A DNA stretch of 11,409 nt from NCBI GenBank assembly GCA_021159105.1, contig JAGGSM010000222.1, positions 1 through 11,409 of the forward strand, written 5' to 3'. The notes beneath the pieces are model-generated. The model did no database searches. It was not told where the DNA came from and saw nothing but the letters and a program-made list of their open reading frames with translations. Made by a program: the position numbers and the translations under genes. The DNA is from Candidatus Bipolaricaulota bacterium (GTDB lineage Bacteria; Bipolaricaulota; Bipolaricaulia; UBA7950; UBA9294). Shown here one piece after another: positions 6,387 to 11,409 of this stretch; the stretch's first letter is position 1; the number at the start of each line of letters is the position of its first letter.

Positions 6387-6959
6387 ATGAAAGAAAAGAC
6401 AATTACTATCGTCTCCGGGCTTCCGCGCTCGGGGACATCGATGATGATGATGATGCTCCAGGCGGGCGGGATGGAGACTCTCACTGACAACATCCGCAAG
6501 GCGGACGAGGACAATCCGAAGGGCTACTACGAGTTTGAGCGGGTGAAGGATATAGAGCACGATACATCTTGGCTTCCACTGGCGGAGGGGAAGGTCGTGA
6601 AGATGATCTCAGCTCTGCTCCGACACCTCCCCGATGATCACGAATACAAGGTGGTCTTCATGCAGCGAAAGATGGAGGAGATCCTCGCCTCGCAGCGGCG
6701 GATGCTTATCCGTCGCGGGGAGGACCCGGACGCCGTCAGCGACGATAAGATCGCGGAGATATCACGCAGGCACCTGCAGCAGGTGGAGGAGTGGCTACAT
6801 GACCAGCCTAACATTGGCGTGCTATACGTCCGCTACAACGAAGTCCTCGACGATCCGCGCAGACAGGCAACGCGTATTTCTAGCTTTTTGGATGGTCGTG
6901 TCGATCCGGTGAGGATGGTTCAAGCAGTCGACAAGCGGCTGTATCGGCAGCGAGCATGA
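6387..6959 (+). CDS. Small sulfotransferase-like P-loop protein
   Basis: A 190-residue protein with the PAPS-type P-loop GLPRSGTSMM at 11-20, then DEDNPKGYYEFERVK at 40-54, a YKVVFMQRKMEEILASQRRML stretch at 87-107 that fits the 3'-phosphate-binding strand and helix, and VLYVRYNEVLDDP at 145-157. This is the layout of small bacterial sulfotransferase-family proteins, which would transfer sulfate from PAPS; the acceptor is unknown and activity is inferred from the fold only. There is no signal peptide, so it is cytosolic. Five ATG codons in a row at 6441-6455 encode Met19-23 within the P-loop helix. The ribosome site is weak. It follows ruvX by 69 bases and its stop codon abuts a repeat element. 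Confidence 0.85.
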   Translation: MKEKTITIVSGLPRSGTSMMMMMLQAGGMETLTDNIRKADEDNPKGYYEFERVKDIEHDTSWLPLAEGKVVKMISALLRHLPDDHEYKVVFMQRKMEEILASQRRMLIRRGEDPDAVSDDKIAEISRRHLQQVEEWLHDQPNIGVLYVRYNEVLDDPRRQATRISSFLDGRVDPVRMVQAVDKRLYRQRA

Positions 6960-6960
6960 A

Positions 6961-7061
6961 AAAAAAGGGACAGGCACCTTTTCTTGGCACCTTTTCGTCC
7001 TGTCGTCTGCGGTGAGGGAATGAGCCAGTCCCCGGGCGAAAACTTGCCTGTCCCCTTTTTT
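6961..7061. repeat. Inverted repeat element (REP-like)
   Basis: The outer arms are AAAAAAGGGACAGGCA at 6961-6976 and TGCCTGTCCC-C-TTTTTT at 7045-7061, which pair over 16 bases with one bulged C. A nested pair, TTTTCG at 6992-6997 and CGAAAA at 7037-7042, gives an inner stem. GGCACCTTTTC occurs twice, at 6973-6983 and 6986-6996. The sequence begins one base after the sulfotransferase stop and fills most of the gap to ychF. It may also act as a transcription terminator. Similar GGGACAGGCACC/TGCCTGTCCC elements occur as dispersed repeats in many environmental bacteria, often thought to be mobilised by RAYT/IS200-like transposases; that link is from memory. Confidence 0.7.
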
Positions 7062-7078
7062 GCTGTCCCCTTTTTTGC
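7049..7078. repeat. Tandem 15-base direct repeat
   Basis: TGTCCCCTTTTTTGC is present twice without spacing, at 7049-7063 and 7064-7078, followed by a third TGT start. The first copy supplies part of the right arm of the inverted element, so the tandem copy looks like a local duplication of that arm. Confidence 0.9.
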
Positions 7079-7091
7079 TGTGGCGAGTTGG

Positions 7092-7099
7092 TATAGAAT
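7092..7099 (+). promoter_or_regulatory. Possible -10 box for ychF
   Basis: TATAGAAT lies 34 bases before the ychF ATG, a good distance for a promoter and leader. The matching -35 position falls in the T-run of the tandem repeat (TTTTTT, 17-base spacing), so the repeat may supply part of the promoter. Confidence 0.4.
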
Positions 7100-7132
7100 C
7101 AACCCTGTAGACGCGATCAAGGGGAGGTAGTG

Positions 7133-8221
7133 ATGGCCCTTACATGCGGCCTTGTCGGTTTGCCCAGTTGCGGAAAGACGACGATCTACAACGCGATTAC
7201 CGCTGCCGGAGCGGGAAGTTACGATGGCTCGGAGATGAATCGGGCCGTGATCAGCGTGCCCGACCCGCGCATTCAGCCGCTCGTCGACATGTACAACGCG
7301 CCCAAGATCGTGCCGGCGACCCTGGAGGTGGTGGACATCCCCGGGCTGAAGGAGGGATCCACCGCCGGAGACGGTCGGGGGAACAAGCTCCTCGCTCACA
7401 TCAAGGACGTCGATGCCGTATTGCATGTGGTGCGCTGCTTCGAGGATGAAAGCGTGCCCTTCGAGTACGAATCGATCGATCCGAGGCGCGACGTGGAGAC
7501 GATCGATCTCGAGCTGATGGTCGCTGACAGCCAGACGCTGCAGAACAAGATCGCCCGCCTGACGAAGGTCGCGCGCGCCGGGGACAAGGAGGCGGCGAAG
7601 GAGATCGTCGATTGCCAGAAGGTCCTCTCCGGGCTGAACGACGGGATCCCAGCACGCAAGCAGGGGTTGAACGAGCACGAGCTGGCGAGCGTCTACGACT
7701 GTAACCTCGTCTCCCTGAAGCCCGTGCTGTACGTGGCGAACATCAAGTCGGTCGCTGATGAGGAGAACAAGCACGTGCAAGCTCTTGCTGAGATTGCCGC
7801 ATCGGAGAACGCGGAGATGATCACCGTCTGCGGTCAGGACGAGGCTGACATCAGCCAGCTCGACCCGGAGGACCGGCAGGAGTTCCTCCGCGAGCTCGGT
7901 CTGGAGGAATCGTCCATGGAGAGGCTGATCCGCGCTGCCTACCGCATGCTCGGCCTGGTCAACTTCTTCACCGCCGGTGAAAAGGAAGTGCACGTGTGGA
8001 CCTGCCGCAAGGGGGACAAGGCTCCGGTCGCAGCGGGGAAGATCCACTCTGATATGGAGCACGGTTTCATCCGCATGGAAGTGATCCGCTACGAGGACCT
8101 GATCGAACTGGGGAGCGAGGCGGCGGTGGCCAAGGCGGGTAAGCAGCGGATCGAGGGGAAGGATTACGAGGTACAGGACGGGGATATCGTCGTCATCCGT
8201 TTCAGCCCGCCGAAGAAGTAG
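7133..8221 (+). CDS. ychF: Obg-family P-loop ATPase YchF
   Basis: A 362-residue YchF, very close to the 363 of E. coli. G1 is GLVGLPSCGKTT at 6-17, G3 is VVDIPGL at 67-72, a coiled-coil insertion lies around 125-170, the G4 region is KPVLYVANIKS at 196-206, and a C-terminal TGS domain (FFTAGEKEVHVWT to DYEVQDGDIVVIRF) covers about 278-357. YchF binds ribosomes and prefers ATP over GTP. Two deviations are visible: SC in place of the usual NV in the P-loop, and NIKS where most members have an NxxE. The start is ATG 7133 behind GGAGGT; a GTG directly before it is too close to that site. It is monocistronic, with repeats upstream and glnA downstream under a separate promoter. Confidence 0.95.
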   Translation: MALTCGLVGLPSCGKTTIYNAITAAGAGSYDGSEMNRAVISVPDPRIQPLVDMYNAPKIVPATLEVVDIPGLKEGSTAGDGRGNKLLAHIKDVDAVLHVVRCFEDESVPFEYESIDPRRDVETIDLELMVADSQTLQNKIARLTKVARAGDKEAAKEIVDCQKVLSGLNDGIPARKQGLNEHELASVYDCNLVSLKPVLYVANIKSVADEENKHVQALAEIAASENAEMITVCGQDEADISQLDPEDRQEFLRELGLEESSMERLIRAAYRMLGLVNFFTAGEKEVHVWTCRKGDKAPVAAGKIHSDMEHGFIRMEVIRYEDLIELGSEAAVAKAGKQRIEGKDYEVQDGDIVVIRFSPPKK

Positions 8222-8241
8222 CTCTTGCAGGTTGTTTCTCA

Positions 8242-8269
8242 CAACAGGGTAACGTTTGCACCCTGGTTG
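8242..8269. repeat. Imperfect inverted repeat upstream of glnA
   Basis: CAACAGGGT at 8242-8250 and ACCCTGGTTG at 8260-8269 pair apart from one extra G, with a 9-base loop. The first arm shares bases with a smaller hairpin GTTGT/ACAAC (8231-8235 and 8241-8245), so only one can form at a time. It sits just upstream of the likely -10 box of glnA and could be an operator, or the end of the ychF transcript. No T-run follows. Confidence 0.45.
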
Positions 8270-8272
8270 GCG

Positions 8273-8278
8273 TATACT
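8273..8278 (+). promoter_or_regulatory. Possible -10 box for glnA
   Basis: TATACT lies 32 bases before the glnA ATG. The only good -35-like sequence, TTGCAC at 8256-8261, is 11 bases away, which is too close. The promoter may therefore depend on an activator, or the -35 may be weak. Confidence 0.45.
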
Positions 8279-8310
8279 CCCAAGATTATATCGCTAGGAA
8301 GGAGGTTGAC

Positions 8311-9624
8311 ATGGGGGATGCTGAGCGCGTGCTCGAGGAGATAAAGAAGAGAGGGATAAGGTTCGTGCAGCTGTGGTTCACCGATCTATTGGGAAACCTG
8401 AAGAGCATCGAGATGCCGACGAGTGAGCTGCCTGGAGCGCTCGCGGAAGGCCTCGGCTTCGATGGCTCGTCGATCCACGGCTTTGCCCGCATCGATGAGA
8501 GCGATATGCTCATCCAGCCTGATTTGAACACCTTCTCCATACTCCCTTGGGACAACGTTGCCCGGCTCATCTGCGATGTCCTTCAGCCGGATGGCACCCC
8601 TTACGCGGGTGACCCACGCTGGGCTCTCAAGCGCGCCCTTGCCCTGGCGAGCGAACACGGGTTCTCTCTCTACGTCGGACCGGAGGTGGAGTACTTCTAC
8701 TTCCATTCGGCAAAGGGGACCGAGCCGGTCGATCAGGGTGGGTATTTTGACCTCGTCCCCCCTGATGAGGGCTCTGAGATCAGGCGGGAGACGGTCCGTT
8801 CCCTGCAGGAGATGGGGATCAGCATTGAGGCGGCGCACCACGAGGTGGCGCACGGGCAGCAGGAGATCGACCTGCGCTTCCGCGATGCGCTGACCATCGC
8901 CGATAACATCATGACGACTCGCTTCGTTGTGAAGGAGATCGCACGCCGGCACGGGATCCACGCCACGTTCATGCCCAAACCGCTCTCCGATCAGAATGGT
9001 TCGGGGATGCACCTGCACCAGTCACTGGTGAGGGAGGACGGGACGAACGCCTTCTTCGACAAGGACGATCCCCTCTACCTGTCGTCCATCGCCAAGGGAT
9101 ACATCGCCGGGCTGATGAAACATGCCAAGGAAGTGACAGGCGTGTGCGCTCAGTGGGTCAACTCCTACAAGCGGCTTGTCCCCGGGTACGAGGCACCTGT
9201 CTACATTACCTGGGCGCACCGCAACCGTAGTAACATGGTGAGAGTTCCGATGTACAAGCCGGGAAAGGAGATGGCGACGCGCATCGAGTTCCGCGCCCCC
9301 GATCCCGCATGCAATCCGTACCTGGCCTTCGCCGTTCTGATCACCGCTGGCCTGGCCGGGATCGAGAATGACTATCCCCTCCCCGACCCGATCGATGGCG
9401 ATGTATACTCGATGAGTGAGCAGGAGCGGGATGATCTGGGGATCGAGTCCCTCCCCGGCAGCCTGAACGAGGCGATCGAGGTGATGGAGGGGAGCGATCT
9501 CGTCAGGCGGGCGTTGGGTGATCACATCTTCAAGAAGTTCATTCAGAACAAGAAGATCGAGTGGGACTCCTACCGCTCTCAGGTGCACCCCTACGAGCTC
9601 GATCGCTACCTGCCCATCCTGTAG
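8311..9624 (+). CDS. glnA: Glutamine synthetase, type I (GSI-alpha)
   Basis: A 437-residue GS that makes glutamine from glutamate, ammonia and ATP, acting as a dodecamer. Visible residues: the latch Asp51 in FDGSSIHGFARIDESDM, metal ligands in GPEVEYF (Glu125, Glu127), Glu178 and Glu185 in HEVAHGQQEID, NGSGMHLHQSL from 229, the glutamate-binding NSYKRLVPGYEAP at 284-296, NRS near 305, RIEFR at 324-328, and the ending EWDSYRSQVHPYELDRY. The length and lack of the adenylylation loop (no NLY motif) mark it as GSI-alpha, the Bacillus/Thermotoga form. Arg60 matches the arginine linked to feedback inhibition in that group. The start follows GGAAGGAGG. Control is therefore probably by transcription and feedback, not adenylylation. 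Confidence 0.97.
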   Translation: MGDAERVLEEIKKRGIRFVQLWFTDLLGNLKSIEMPTSELPGALAEGLGFDGSSIHGFARIDESDMLIQPDLNTFSILPWDNVARLICDVLQPDGTPYAGDPRWALKRALALASEHGFSLYVGPEVEYFYFHSAKGTEPVDQGGYFDLVPPDEGSEIRRETVRSLQEMGISIEAAHHEVAHGQQEIDLRFRDALTIADNIMTTRFVVKEIARRHGIHATFMPKPLSDQNGSGMHLHQSLVREDGTNAFFDKDDPLYLSSIAKGYIAGLMKHAKEVTGVCAQWVNSYKRLVPGYEAPVYITWAHRNRSNMVRVPMYKPGKEMATRIEFRAPDPACNPYLAFAVLITAGLAGIENDYPLPDPIDGDVYSMSEQERDDLGIESLPGSLNEAIEVMEGSDLVRRALGDHIFKKFIQNKKIEWDSYRSQVHPYELDRYLPIL

Positions 9625-9654
9625 CTGTTGGCGAGGATAGCGGGAAGCCTCGCA

Positions 9655-9682
9655 TTGTGTTCCTGGCAATAGTCCTTATACT
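9655..9682 (+). promoter_or_regulatory. Possible promoter for the dehydrogenase gene
   Basis: TTGTGT at 9655-9660 and TATACT at 9677-9682 are 16 bases apart, giving a short leader before the GTG at 9721. A small hairpin, GCGAGG/CCTCGC at 9631-9636 and 9648-9653, lies just after the glnA stop; it has no T-run and is only a weak terminator candidate. Confidence 0.4.
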
Positions 9683-9707
9683 TTTCCGCATCACACGACG
9701 CGTTGCG

Positions 9708-9715
9708 GGAGGAAG
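9708..9715 (+). promoter_or_regulatory. Ribosome binding site that sets the GTG start at 9721
   Basis: GGAGGAAG ends 5 bases before GTG 9721. It lies inside any longer reading from the in-frame TTG at 9703, so the GTG is the likely start. Confidence 0.7.
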
Positions 9716-9720
9716 AAACA

Positions 9721-10713
9721 GTGGCAAATAAGATACGGGTACTTCAGTACGGTCTCGGTCCGATTGGAAGCGCGATCGCGCGCTACGTTGCGGAGAAGCC
9801 CAGCCTGCAGTTGGTCGGCGGTGTGGACATCGATCCAGCCAAGGTTGGAAAGGACCTCGGCGAGGTCATCGGCCTAGAGGGGCCCATGGGCGTGAGGGTG
9901 TCATCGACTTTGAGCGATGCGCTCTCAGGAGGGGCTGCTGACGTGGTGATCCATGCAACGAGTTCCTACTTCCCACTCTTCTTAGGTCAGATATTGGAGA
10001 TCCTGGACGCGGGGCTCGACATCGTGTCGACTGCAGAGGAGCTATCCTTCCCCTGGCTTGCCAACCCGGATGAGGCGGCGGTGATCGATGAGGCAGCAAA
10101 GCGTGCCGGTAAGACGGTGCTCGGTACCGGCGTTAATCCCGGGTTCCTCATGGACTCGCTCGTCCTTAACATCACCGCTATCAGCCAACGGGTGGATCAC
10201 ATCGCGGTTACGCGGCGGATGAACGCCTCGTTCCGGCGCGGTCCGTTCCAGGCGAAGATCGGTACTGGGATGAGCGTTGATGCCTTCAACGCGAAGATGG
10301 CCGAGGGGCGGATGGGACACGTCGGCCTCCCGCAGTCGATCGGGATGGTCTTCGACACGCTCGGAAAGAAGCTCGAACGTTACGAATCCAGCGTTGAGCC
10401 GGTTGTGGCCGATAAACCCGTGAAGACCGATTTCTTCGCTGTTGAGCCGGGGCAGGTGCGCGGCCTGAAGCAGGTTGCGCGCGGATACACGAAGGAGGGG
10501 GAGTTTATGTCCCTCACCTTCATCGCTGCCCTCGATGAACCGGACGACAAGGACACGATCGTCATCAAGGGGGTCCCCGACCTGGAAGTGACCCTGCACG
10601 GGACGAACGGCGATATCGCCACGGTGGCGATAGCCGGGAATGCTGTCAGGCGCGTTAGGGACGCTGCCCCTGGGCTCGTCACCATGCGTGACCTGCCGAT
10701 CGTGACAAATTAG
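9721..10713 (+). CDS. 2,4-Diaminopentanoate dehydrogenase-like / DapB-like oxidoreductase
   Basis: A 330-residue NAD(P)-dependent enzyme. The N-terminal Rossmann motif is VLQYGLGPIGSAIARY at 7-22, with VDIDPAKVGKDLGEV at 35-49 where the acidic residue is expected to set cofactor choice. STAEELSFPW at 103-112 and GTGVNPGFLMD at 135-145 are strongly typical of this family, and the end reads APGLVTMRDLPI. The pattern matches 2,4-diaminopentanoate dehydrogenase (Ord) of anaerobic ornithine breakdown and its wider set of relatives, often annotated as dihydrodipicolinate reductase. The length is larger than true DapB (about 250-270). No other ornithine-pathway gene is in view, so the substrate is uncertain. 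The GTG start is set by GGAGGAAG. It is monocistronic, with its own terminator. Confidence 0.82.
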   Translation: MANKIRVLQYGLGPIGSAIARYVAEKPSLQLVGGVDIDPAKVGKDLGEVIGLEGPMGVRVSSTLSDALSGGAADVVIHATSSYFPLFLGQILEILDAGLDIVSTAEELSFPWLANPDEAAVIDEAAKRAGKTVLGTGVNPGFLMDSLVLNITAISQRVDHIAVTRRMNASFRRGPFQAKIGTGMSVDAFNAKMAEGRMGHVGLPQSIGMVFDTLGKKLERYESSVEPVVADKPVKTDFFAVEPGQVRGLKQVARGYTKEGEFMSLTFIAALDEPDDKDTIVIKGVPDLEVTLHGTNGDIATVAIAGNAVRRVRDAAPGLVTMRDLPIVTN

Positions 10714-10724
10714 GTACTGCTGAT

Positions 10725-10761
10725 CGTCCAGGATGGGCTCATCGTAGCGCCATCCTGGACG
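10725..10761 (+). terminator. Hairpin terminator after the dehydrogenase gene
   Basis: CGTCCAGGATGG at 10725-10736 pairs perfectly with CCATCCTGGACG at 10750-10761, a 12-bp stem with a 13-base loop, starting 12 bases after the stop codon. The following AATTCTTTGTT is only partly T-rich, but the stem is by far the strongest simple hairpin in the window. Confidence 0.75.
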
Positions 10762-10783
10762 CAATTCTTTGTTGCTGAACCAC

Positions 10784-10860
10784 CCCGCCGCAAGCACGCG
10801 GTGTATCAAGAAGCTTTGTAAGAAGCTCGCCCCAAGGGCGGGAAGTGAACCCCTGTGGGG
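10784..10860 (+). repeat. Structured repeat, copy 1 (upstream of ppiC)
   Basis: A 77-base unit. It begins with CCGC/GCGG (10785-10788 and 10798-10801) closing a 9-base loop, followed by TCAAGAAGCT and a second AAGAAGC. A hairpin CTCGCCC/GGGCGGG (10826-10832 and 10836-10842, one G-U pair) comes next, then GTGAAC and CCCC-TGT-GGGG (10850-10860). The first 32 bases are identical to copy 2. The unit ends 9 bases before the ppiC ribosome site. The AAGAAGC-hairpin-AGTgAAC layout resembles the right ends of IS200/IS605-family elements and the 3' part of TnpB guide RNAs. No transposase is nearby, so it may be a non-autonomous copy or an unrelated RNA structure. Confidence 0.75.
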
Positions 10861-10879
10861 GAGTAAAGCGGAGGTAGAG

Positions 10880-11158
10880 ATGAAGGCGACAGCGAGGCAC
10901 ATACTTGTCGACTCCGAGACGGAGTGCGAGGAGCTGAAGAAGAGAATCGAGAACGGAGAGGACTTTGCCGCGATCGCGCGCGAGTACTCCAAGTGCCCGT
11001 CGGGGCAGTCAGGTGGCGACCTCGGAGAATTCTCCCCCGGGCAGATGGTCCCTGAGTTCGACCGCGTTGTATTCAGCGAGTCACTCGGCGAGGTGCACGG
11101 ACCGGTGCAGACGCAGTTTGGTTACCATCTAATCGAGATCACGAGCCGCAGCGAGTAG
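10880..11158 (+). CDS. ppiC: Parvulin-type peptidyl-prolyl isomerase, short
   Basis: A 92-residue stand-alone parvulin, close to the 93 of E. coli PpiC. It catalyses cis-trans isomerisation of prolyl bonds. Visible residues: ARHILV with His7, ENGEDFAAIAREYSKCPSG at 24-42, SGGDLGEFSPGQMVPEFDRVVF at 44-65, and VQTQFGYHLIEI at 76-87 with His83. All core active-site positions are present. No signal peptide or chaperone domain is seen, so it is cytosolic. The start is ATG 10880 behind GGAGGT with a 4-base spacer. An open frame extends upstream, but only through the repeat. The gene lies between two same-direction repeat copies and is likely transcribed through the first. Confidence 0.94.
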   Translation: MKATARHILVDSETECEELKKRIENGEDFAAIAREYSKCPSGQSGGDLGEFSPGQMVPEFDRVVFSESLGEVHGPVQTQFGYHLIEITSRSE

Positions 11159-11194
11159 CCAGTAGGGCAGGCCGAGGAGTGGGAAATTAACTGT

Positions 11195-11273
11195 CCCGCC
11201 GCAAGCACGCGGTGTATCAAGAAGCTCTCTAAGAAGCACGCTCCAAGGGGAGCGGAGTCAACCCCTGTAGGGG
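11195..11273 (+). repeat. Structured repeat, copy 2 (downstream of ppiC)
   Basis: A 79-base unit in the same direction as copy 1, offset by 411 bases. The first 32 bases are identical. The second hairpin is CGCTCC/GGAGCG (11239-11244 and 11249-11254), where a T-A pair and shifted loop replace the C-G pairs of copy 1. The sequence then reads GAGTCAACCCC, and CCCC-TGTA-GGGG closes the unit (11262-11273). Retention of pairing while bases change argues for selection on structure, either as RNA or as single-stranded DNA. It lies between ppiC and the minus-strand oxidase gene. Confidence 0.75.
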
Positions 11274-11291
11274 ATTGGTAGGGCAAATGGA

Positions 11292-11409
11292 CTACCTCGT
11301 CGCGGTTGACAGCAGGGCCTCGACCGCGTTGATCCCCGAGCGCACTGCCCCCTCGATCGTCGCCGGCCAACCGGTTTCCGTGTAATCCCCGGCCAGGAAC
11401 AGGCCGGAG
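11292..11409 (-). CDS. C-terminus of an FAD-dependent amine oxidase/desaturase (HpnE/CrtI type), partial
   Basis: The minus-strand reading from the right edge gives SGLFLAGDYTETGWPATIEG, then AVRSGINAVEALL and a stop at 11292-11294. The LFLAGD-x-T-x-TGWPATIEGAVRSG block is the C-terminal FAD-binding motif shared by hydroxysqualene dehydroxylase (HpnE), phytoene desaturases and related amine oxidases. The TGWPATxEGAVRSG form is most like HpnE. The enzyme would work in squalene/hopanoid or carotenoid metabolism, but the 38 residues in view cannot separate these. It converges on ppiC, with repeat copy 2 lying between them. Confidence 0.8.
   Translation of the reverse strand, partial: SGLFLAGDYTETGWPATIEGAVRSGINAVEALLSTATR

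Noticed and set aside
6920..8242. Long minus-strand open frame opposite ychF
   Set aside because: It lies wholly opposite a well-supported ychF, has no recognisable domain and has the composition of an antisense reading of GC-rich codons.
8242..8278. Sigma-54 promoter for glnA
   Set aside because: TTTGCAC and TGG elements are present but not in the TGGCAC-N5-TTGCA order or spacing.
8386..9669. Long minus-strand open frames opposite glnA
   Set aside because: They are shadows of glnA codons without start signals or motifs.
10769..10879. N-terminal extension of ppiC through the repeat
   Set aside because: The extra residues are translated repeat sequence, and a strong GGAGGT stands before the ATG at 10880.
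10042..10992. Long minus-strand open frame across the dehydrogenase, terminator and ppiC start
   Set aside because: It crosses a strong terminator hairpin and two confident plus-strand genes, and shows no family motif.
10784..11273. CRISPR array
   Set aside because: Only two units, 411 bases apart and separated by a gene, so not a repeat-spacer array.

Overview
This window reads as a moderately GC-rich bacterial chromosome segment in which nearly all sequence is coding. It carries housekeeping genes: ruvA, ruvX, yigZ, ychF, a type I glnA, cdd and a short ppiC. One exported protein ends in an aromatic residue like an outer-membrane protein, which suggests a two-membrane (diderm) cell. TTG and GTG starts, type I-alpha glutamine synthetase, and an enzyme of the 2,4-diaminopentanoate dehydrogenase type fit an anaerobic, deep-branching, probably uncultivated lineage. 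Bipolaricaulota/Acetothermia or a Thermotogae-like group is a guess from general resemblance, not a demonstrated placement.

Left part (1-1025): the 3' end of an unidentified plus-strand gene, a minus-strand C-terminal gene remnant, and a complete compact hicA-hicB toxin-antitoxin pair on the minus strand. This looks like a small accessory patch.

Minus-strand operon (3840 down to 1026): a medium-chain acyl-CoA synthetase, an unrecognised exported protein and cytidine deaminase. Both junctions are TTGA overlaps in which a TTG start overlaps the preceding TGA stop. The hicAB pair begins 42 bases past the cdd stop on the same strand.

Plus-strand operon (3958-6317): an uncharacterised 251-residue protein, yigZ, ruvA and ruvX, joined by overlaps of 4, 8 and 1 bases. 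It diverges from the acyl-CoA synthetase operon across a short region carrying a 12-base inverted repeat. A small sulfotransferase-like P-loop protein follows at 6387.

Middle and right (6960-10761): a repeat element built from inverted and tandem copies of a GGGACAGGCA/TGTCCCC motif, then ychF, glnA and a dehydrogenase of the diaminopentanoate dehydrogenase/DapB-like family, each with its own likely promoter. A strong hairpin terminator closes the dehydrogenase.

Right end (10762-11409): a 92-residue parvulin (ppiC) sits between two same-direction copies of a ~78-base structured repeat. The repeats keep their hairpins while bases in one stem change in a compensating way, so structure appears to be selected. 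They resemble the right-end hairpins of IS200/IS605-family elements, but no transposase or TnpB gene is present here. This repeat pair is the most interesting feature of the window. The window ends inside the C-terminus of a minus-strand FAD-dependent amine-oxidase/desaturase (HpnE/CrtI type).
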